The translations under genes were made by a program, and so were the position numbers. A DNA stretch of 64,000 bases, from contig CAZAWR010000028.1 of the NCBI GenBank assembly GCA_964488865.1, positions 34,979-98,978 of the forward strand, read 5' to 3'. Shown here piece after piece: positions 59,732 to 64,000 of this stretch; position 1 is the first letter of the stretch, and each line of letters opens with the position of its first letter. The notes under the pieces were generated by a model. That model had not been told where the DNA came from. It saw only the letters and a list, made by a program, of their open reading frames with translations, and made no database searches. This stretch comes from MWCO01 sp964488865 (lineage in GTDB: Bacteria > Myxococcota_A > Polyangia > Polyangiales > Polyangiaceae).

Positions 59732-61477
59732 ATGGCGACCGCACAACGGAGCCGGACCGAACTGGGACGTTTCCGCCCGATTGCTGAGATCGGACGCGGC
59801 GGCATGGCGGAGGTTCACCTAGCCCATGCGCAGGGGCCCAACGGGTTCCACAAGCTGGTGGTGCTCAAGTTGGTGCGAGAGCACCTCGCGGAAGACCCGG
59901 ATGCCCGGGCGATGCTGATGGATGAAGCGCGCCTGGCGGGGCGGCTGAACCACCCGAACGTGGTGCAGACCCTCGAGGTGACGGAGGTCGATGGCAGCCC
60001 GGTCATCGTGATGGAGTACCTCGAAGGCCAGTCCTTTTCTGCCCTTCTCCGCCGGAGCCGCGCCCGGGGCACGCCGCTCGACCTTGCCTCCTCCTTGCAG
60101 ATTCTCTGCGAGGCGCTGCAGGGACTCCACTACGCTCACCAGCTCAAGAACTTCGATGGCACGCCGCTGCGGCTCGTTCACCGCGACGTCTCACCGCACA
60201 ACATCTTCGTGACGTACGAGGGGCGCATCAAGGTGCTCGACTTCGGCATCGCGAAGGCTGCGATCACACAGTCGGAGACGCGCGCCGGGGTTCTCAAAGG
60301 CAAGGTCGCTTACATGGCGCCCGAGCAAGCGCTGGGAAACCCTGTGGACCATCGGGCCGACCTGTACGCGATGGGGTCCGTCCTCTGGCAGGTCGCCACG
60401 GGTCGCAGTCTGTGGAAGGACCTGCCGGAAGGCCAGGCTCTATGCCATGTCGTGCAGGGACAGGTTCCAGCCCCCAGCACGGTGTCCCCCGACGTCGACC
60501 CTCGCCTCGAAGCCATTTGCATGCGGGCCCTCGCGACCGACCCGGAGGACCGCTACCCGGACGCTCTGACTCTCGCCAAGGACCTGGAAGACCTATTGGA
60601 CGCGATGGGAGGACGACCGTCGACCCGGACGCTCGGCGCCCTTGTGGCGGACCTGTTCGAGGACGTGCGCGAGGAGACGCAGAAGGTCATCGAAACTCAG
60701 CTCAAGGAGCTGGCGGGCGAGCTCCCCGGCGAGCAGCGTATCCCCACGTTGCTCGCGAGCGGAGGGTGGAACCGGACCACGACGGGGCCGGAAGTGAAGC
60801 TGGAGGAAGGGGCCAGTTTGAGCACGGGCAATTCCCGTGGACGCGGCTCGAGTGCGGCGGCCGTGATGGCCGTGAACGCCGAAGCTGCCCCTCCCAAGCG
60901 AAACACGCGAGCGCTCGCGCTCCTGGCCGGCGCCGTGGTGCTCGCTGCCGTGGCCGGATTGTGGTTCTACCCGAAGGCAGAAGTGCAGAGCGTCAACGCA
61001 TCGGGCGTCGAGGCGCCTCCCGTCGCTGTTGCGCTCCCTGCTGCCGCGCCGGACACGGCGGAGGGGGCCACGAAGGTAGCCCTGGCGATCTCCGTCACGC
61101 CCGAGACGGCGAGGATCTTCGTGGACGACCGCGAGGTCACCCAGCGACCGGCCGCGGCGATGTTCGACAAGCCCGGCGCGCCTCACATCGTCCGCGCGGA
61201 GGCCGACGGGTACCAGAGCCAGCGTGTAGAGGTCGTGGCGGGGGCCCAGAAGAGCTTGCAGCTGCAGCTCTCGGAGACTCCCAAGGCGGACGCGCCGACC
61301 GCCGCGGCGCAACGAGCCGCTCGGCCTGCCAGGCCCGAAGCTTCGAAGGCGGAGGCGGACCAACCCGCGGCCGTCGCTGAACCCGCTCCCACTCCGGCCG
61401 AACTCCCCGACACCGCGCGCGACCGGATCAAGAACCTCGACACGTCCAACCCGTGGGGCCAGGTCGTCCAGCGTTAG
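59732..61477 (+). CDS. Active Hanks-type Ser/Thr protein kinase with PEGA domain
   Basis: This 581-residue kinase has a catalytic domain at about 10-280 with all key residues: the VxxK lysine (LVVLKLVREH), HRD (LVHRDVSPHN, near 150), DFG (VLDFGIAK, D170) and MAPE (AYMAPEQAL). A linker leads to one membrane helix at about 393-413 (LALLAGAVVLAAVAGLWFY). The extracytoplasmic PEGA-like domain lies at about 448-516 (ISVTPETARIFVDDREV). The last part is Ala/Pro-rich. It would phosphorylate Thr residues and could feed FHA proteins such as those at 35010 and 53969. In contrast to the protein at 3646, it should be active. Confidence 0.94.
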   Translation: MATAQRSRTELGRFRPIAEIGRGGMAEVHLAHAQGPNGFHKLVVLKLVREHLAEDPDARAMLMDEARLAGRLNHPNVVQTLEVTEVDGSPVIVMEYLEGQSFSALLRRSRARGTPLDLASSLQILCEALQGLHYAHQLKNFDGTPLRLVHRDVSPHNIFVTYEGRIKVLDFGIAKAAITQSETRAGVLKGKVAYMAPEQALGNPVDHRADLYAMGSVLWQVATGRSLWKDLPEGQALCHVVQGQVPAPSTVSPDVDPRLEAICMRALATDPEDRYPDALTLAKDLEDLLDAMGGRPSTRTLGALVADLFEDVREETQKVIETQLKELAGELPGEQRIPTLLASGGWNRTTTGPEVKLEEGASLSTGNSRGRGSSAAAVMAVNAEAAPPKRNTRALALLAGAVVLAAVAGLWFYPKAEVQSVNASGVEAPPVAVALPAAAPDTAEGATKVALAISVTPETARIFVDDREVTQRPAAAMFDKPGAPHIVRAEADGYQSQRVEVVAGAQKSLQLQLSETPKADAPTAAAQRAARPARPEASKAEADQPAAVAEPAPTPAELPDTARDRIKNLDTSNPWGQVVQR

Positions 61478-61486
61478 CCGTCAGAA

Positions 61487-61516
61487 GAGAAACCACAGAA
61501 GGCGCAGAGGGCACAC
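61487..61516 (+). repeat. R1 interspersed repeat, single copy
   Basis: AGAAACCACAGAAGGCGCAG, then AGGGCACAC, matches the R1 copy at 2541. It starts ten bases after the kinase stop codon, between convergent genes. Confidence 0.75.
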
Positions 61517-61607
61517 GTCCCCTGCTCGCCAGTTTGGGCGTTGCGCTCCGTCCAAGTGACGCTGTGTACGAGGGTTTGTCCTCCGCCGTGTGTGGCCCTT
61601 CGACGGG

Positions 61608-62714
61608 TCACCGTCGCCGCAGCAGCAACACCCCAGCGAGCAAGAGCAACCACGCACCGCCGCTCGCGTCGCGTCGTTCCACCACGCCGCACGCACAGCC
61701 GGACCCCTCCTCGGACTTCCACGGACTGGGGGCGGTCAGAGCAGCCTCGGGGGCCGCTTCGGGGAGAGCTACAACGTCCTCCACGACCACATCCTCAACT
61801 GTGGCGTCTTCCGGGGCAGCCTCCGCACCCGCGTCGGGTTCGGGCTCGTCCACCGCGAGCCCGATGCTGCCCCAGACCTCTTCCCCAGCCACCACGTCCC
61901 GCGCGGAGGTGCCAGGCTGGAAGCCGTCGAGGGTGGCTGTGACGGTGTAGGAGCCAGGGGCTAGCTCGAAGCTGAAGGCCCCGTCGGGCCCCGTGGTGGC
62001 GGAGGCACCCCCGGCCACCTGCACGAAGGCGCCCTCGAGTCGGTCCTCGAGATCGGGTGCACGGTAGACCACGCCCACGTAGTGCCCCGTCGTGGGTTGT
62101 GGCGCGGTGCCGCAGGACTTCCCGAAGTACGAGCACACGCCCGCCGCTGTGCCTTCCGCGATGGTCTGCTGCCCTTCGCCGCTTCGCAGGAAGTCGCTCT
62201 CCGAGGGGGGGTGTCCCTGGTAGCCGGAGGACGTGGCGCAGTCGTGGAACAGCACCTCCGTGAGACACGCGAACATGTCGGTGTTGTTGAGCACGTGCAG
62301 GTTGTCACGGTACTTGAGGCCGCGGGTTTGATAGGGGAGCTTGGAGAGCAGCCCGTCCTGCACGTGTCCCGCGAGGGTCTGCCCGCCGGTCGACTTGTAC
62401 AGGGTCTCGATGCCGTGGCCGCCACCCGCGTTCGAGTGAATGCTGACGAAGATGTCGGCGCCCCAGGAGTTGGCATTGGAGGGGGCGGCGTTGAAGTTCT
62501 GGTCCACCTGCACCGTGAAGCCGGTCGCCTCGAGGATCGGGCGGGTGAGGTTGGCGACGATCAGGGCGTACTGTGCTTCGTTTCCCCCGCCCGCAACAGC
62601 GTTTGCCGTCTGATCGCTCGGGTTGAGGTAGACCCGCTGGGCGGCCGCGGGCGCCGCGAAGCAGACAGCTAGGGCCCAGGCGGCGGCTGAGAGGAAGGCT
62701 TCCTTGCGTCCCAT
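61608..62714 (-). CDS. N-acetylmuramoyl-L-alanine amidase-like protein (Amidase_3) with MYXO-CTERM-like tail
   Basis: This 368-residue protein has a signal peptide (MGRKEAFLSAAAWALAVCFA). The Amidase_3 domain at about 27-200 retains the Glu (GGGNEAQYAL) and second His (FVSIHSNAGGGHG) of the zinc site. The usual first His motif (DPGHGG) is NPSDQTAN, as in a divergent branch of the family. A carboxypeptidase-regulatory-like beta domain follows at about 215-290 (GGASATTGPDGAFSFELAPG), then an acidic linker. The C-terminus is GSGCACG, a hydrophobic helix (GAWLLLLAGVLLL) and RRR, a MYXO-CTERM-like sorter. It lies three bases after the upstream lipoprotein gene, so both form an operon. It would cut peptidoglycan stem peptides. 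Confidence 0.9.
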   Translation of the reverse strand: MGRKEAFLSAAAWALAVCFAAPAAAQRVYLNPSDQTANAVAGGGNEAQYALIVANLTRPILEATGFTVQVDQNFNAAPSNANSWGADIFVSIHSNAGGGHGIETLYKSTGGQTLAGHVQDGLLSKLPYQTRGLKYRDNLHVLNNTDMFACLTEVLFHDCATSSGYQGHPPSESDFLRSGEGQQTIAEGTAAGVCSYFGKSCGTAPQPTTGHYVGVVYRAPDLEDRLEGAFVQVAGGASATTGPDGAFSFELAPGSYTVTATLDGFQPGTSARDVVAGEEVWGSIGLAVDEPEPDAGAEAAPEDATVEDVVVEDVVALPEAAPEAALTAPSPWKSEEGSGCACGVVERRDASGGAWLLLLAGVLLLRRR

Positions 62715-62717
62715 CGC

Positions 62718-63599
62718 TCACCTCCCTCCCCGGGCGAAGGAGTCATCGAAGGCGGCAAGATACACATCACCGCTCCGACCGTCCGCGAACGCAACCATCC
62801 TCCCGTCGGGCGACACCGCCGGGCGAACCGCAGGCACCGCAACCGGCCCGACGCGCCTCTCCTCCCCGGTGCTCACGTCCACGACCCACAACGCCGACGA
62901 CACGAGCGTGTGACCGTCGTTTCGAAGGCGGACGAAGACGATCCTTCGCCCGTCGGGGTGCCAGCTTGCATCCTCGCCCGAGGCGACTTCGCGTGGGTCG
63001 CCCTCGAGGGGTGCGACCCAGATGCGGGTTCCGTCGGCGCGGCCGTCCGAGACGAGAACGGCATCACCCTTTGGGGAAAGCCTGGGGTGAAAGAAGCCCG
63101 GACCGGCGAACAGGACCTTGGCGTTCTCGCCAGACTTGCCGAAGCGGTGCAGCACGATCGTGTTGTTCGGCTCGCGCGACACTGCGATCCCAGCCTCGGA
63201 GCGCACGTCGAGGTCAACGCCCTGGACGCCGTCGGCGACGACGGTGAGGGCGTGTTCTTGGACGCGAACGATGGTGCCGTTCGCGGAAGCGAACCAAGCG
63301 TCGGAGGAGGGGTCGAAGACCGGGCGTCCGGGTTTCTCGACCCGGGCGAGGCCGTGCAGAGCCCGTGGGGCCTCATGCAGGAGGTCACCGCCGCGGGTCC
63401 AGGCGGGTCCGCGGGAACCGGGGTCTGCCGCGCCGATGAGGCGTGGTGCCGACAGTCCCGGGACGGGGGCCTCGGCTACGAGGGCGGAGGCCGCCACTTG
63501 GCGAGGCGTGGGCTCCGGCTCTGGCGAGGCGCACCCGGACGCCAGGGTCGCGGCGGCGAGGATGGACAGCAGGAAACGAGCGAGGGGTACTGCGTGCAT
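62718..63599 (-). CDS. TolB/PD40-like beta-propeller lipoprotein
   Basis: The ATG at 63599 gives 293 residues with a lipoprotein signal (MHAVPLARFLLSILAAATLA then SGC). The body has PD40/WD40-like blades (FFHPRLSPKGDAVLVSDGRA, ASWHPDGRRIVFVRLRNDG, VRPAVSPDGRMVAFADGRSG), as in TolB. The amidase gene follows three bases after its stop, which points to a joint role in wall remodelling or recycling; that is inference. A longer frame upstream lacks signal features. Confidence 0.88.
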   Translation of the reverse strand: MHAVPLARFLLSILAAATLASGCASPEPEPTPRQVAASALVAEAPVPGLSAPRLIGAADPGSRGPAWTRGGDLLHEAPRALHGLARVEKPGRPVFDPSSDAWFASANGTIVRVQEHALTVVADGVQGVDLDVRSEAGIAVSREPNNTIVLHRFGKSGENAKVLFAGPGFFHPRLSPKGDAVLVSDGRADGTRIWVAPLEGDPREVASGEDASWHPDGRRIVFVRLRNDGHTLVSSALWVVDVSTGEERRVGPVAVPAVRPAVSPDGRMVAFADGRSGDVYLAAFDDSFARGGR

Positions 63600-64000
63600 G
63601 GTCTCTCGTTCGCGAGGGGTTGTGGGGACACAATGGGGCAGCAATCCTTGTGCCACGGGCGACACGCGAGTTCCAGGCCCTTTGGCGCAATTGGCAACGT
63701 GCGCCATGGGATCGACGAGATCACGCCTGGGATCTGCTGGGGACGAAGGGCACGCACGCGACCAACGGCTGCCCGAACGAAAAGAGCCGGCCAGCACTCT
63801 CTGCTAGCCGGTGCGATCCAGCTTGACGGATCTCGGTGAAACGGACCTTCGTGCCTCTTCTTGCCGCGGGCTCAGAGCCGCGCGGCAAGAGCTGGAAAGC
63901 CCGCCGGGGGCGGGCTTCGCACGGTTCGCCTTGTCGAACCGGGTTCCACAATGAACGTCTCATCGCTTCCGAACGGAGCATAGAACACGTTCCTTTGGCT
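63600..64000. other. Right-edge intergenic region
   Basis: No gene is seen in these 401 bases. They hold the R2 copy at 63842-63942 and, at about 63680-63710, a short stretch that resembles the 5' half of a tRNA but lacks a T arm. Confidence 0.5.
63842..63942 (+). repeat. R2 interspersed repeat, copy 3
   Basis: ACGGACCTTCGTGCC, then GCCGCGGGCTCAGAGCCGCG, then AAAGCCCGCCGGGGGCGGGC and TTCGCACGGTTCGCC, match the inverted copy at 6680-6772 almost end to end and copy 1 at 6509 in part. The two internal palindromes are conserved although their loops differ, which suggests selection on structure. Confidence 0.75.

Noticed and set aside
63670..63740. tRNA-like stretch (TTGGCGCAATTGGCAACGTG) resembling a D-arm region
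   Set aside because: No anticodon stem, T arm (GGTTCGAATCC-like) or matching acceptor stem follows, so it cannot fold as a tRNA.

Overview
The window is high-GC DNA that reads like a myxobacterium (Myxococcota, probably the Polyangia/Sorangium side). The grounds are two proteins with MYXO-CTERM-like tails, many Cys-lipoproteins with Gly-rich (GGTGG-type) linkers, Hanks-type kinases with PEGA tails, FHA, VWA and formylglycine-enzyme-like lipoproteins, and a myxobacterial-style retron reverse transcriptase. Genes are dense and lie in short runs on both strands. No rRNA, tRNA, CRISPR array or prophage was seen. A run of 100 N (50465-50564) marks a scaffold gap inside a repetitive gene.

Layout. 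1-5226: minus-strand genes for a partial neutral-ceramidase-like lipoprotein, a small lipoprotein, a TPR membrane protein and a membrane pseudokinase. 5457-6445: a frameshifted FGE-like lipoprotein gene between 29-bp inverted repeats. 6790-20096: a tightly coupled five-gene minus-strand operon, the highlight of the window. In transcription order it encodes a BRCT-containing helical-repeat protein, a 2122-residue WD40-HEAT protein, a SWIM-zinc/WGR-like protein, a retron-type RT and a small protein with a Tat/lipobox-like segment. It matches the ARM + WH-SWIM + RT composition that I recall as type XIII retrons, plus two further genes. 20426-29230: an M23 peptidase, an ArsC-family tail remnant, a large lipoprotein, an NfnAB-like flavoprotein pair and a truncated 3-hydroxybutyrate-oligomer hydrolase. 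29418-35627: surface lipoproteins, an MscS tail remnant, and an ECF sigma factor with its membrane partner.

35632-46173 is a coherent metal-efflux island. A histidine kinase and NtrC-type regulator stand beside a cupredoxin-like lipoprotein, divergent from a TolC/CusB/CusA-type tripartite pump. Both divergent transcription units carry consensus-spaced sigma-54 promoters, with palindromes between them suited to bind the regulator. 46652-64000 is mostly secreted proteins and lipoproteins: a trypsin-like protease, Cys-rich and Gly-rich lipoproteins, a SYLF protein and beta-propeller lipoproteins. With them are a pentapeptide-WD40 protein, a TagH-like FHA protein, an active Ser/Thr kinase and an Amidase_3 protein.

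Three families of short interspersed repeats (called R1, R2 and R3 here) occupy intergenic gaps. Several gene remnants (ArsC tail, 3HB hydrolase, MscS tail, a propeller tail and the 5' end of an FHA-protein paralogue) show ongoing gene decay between intact operons.
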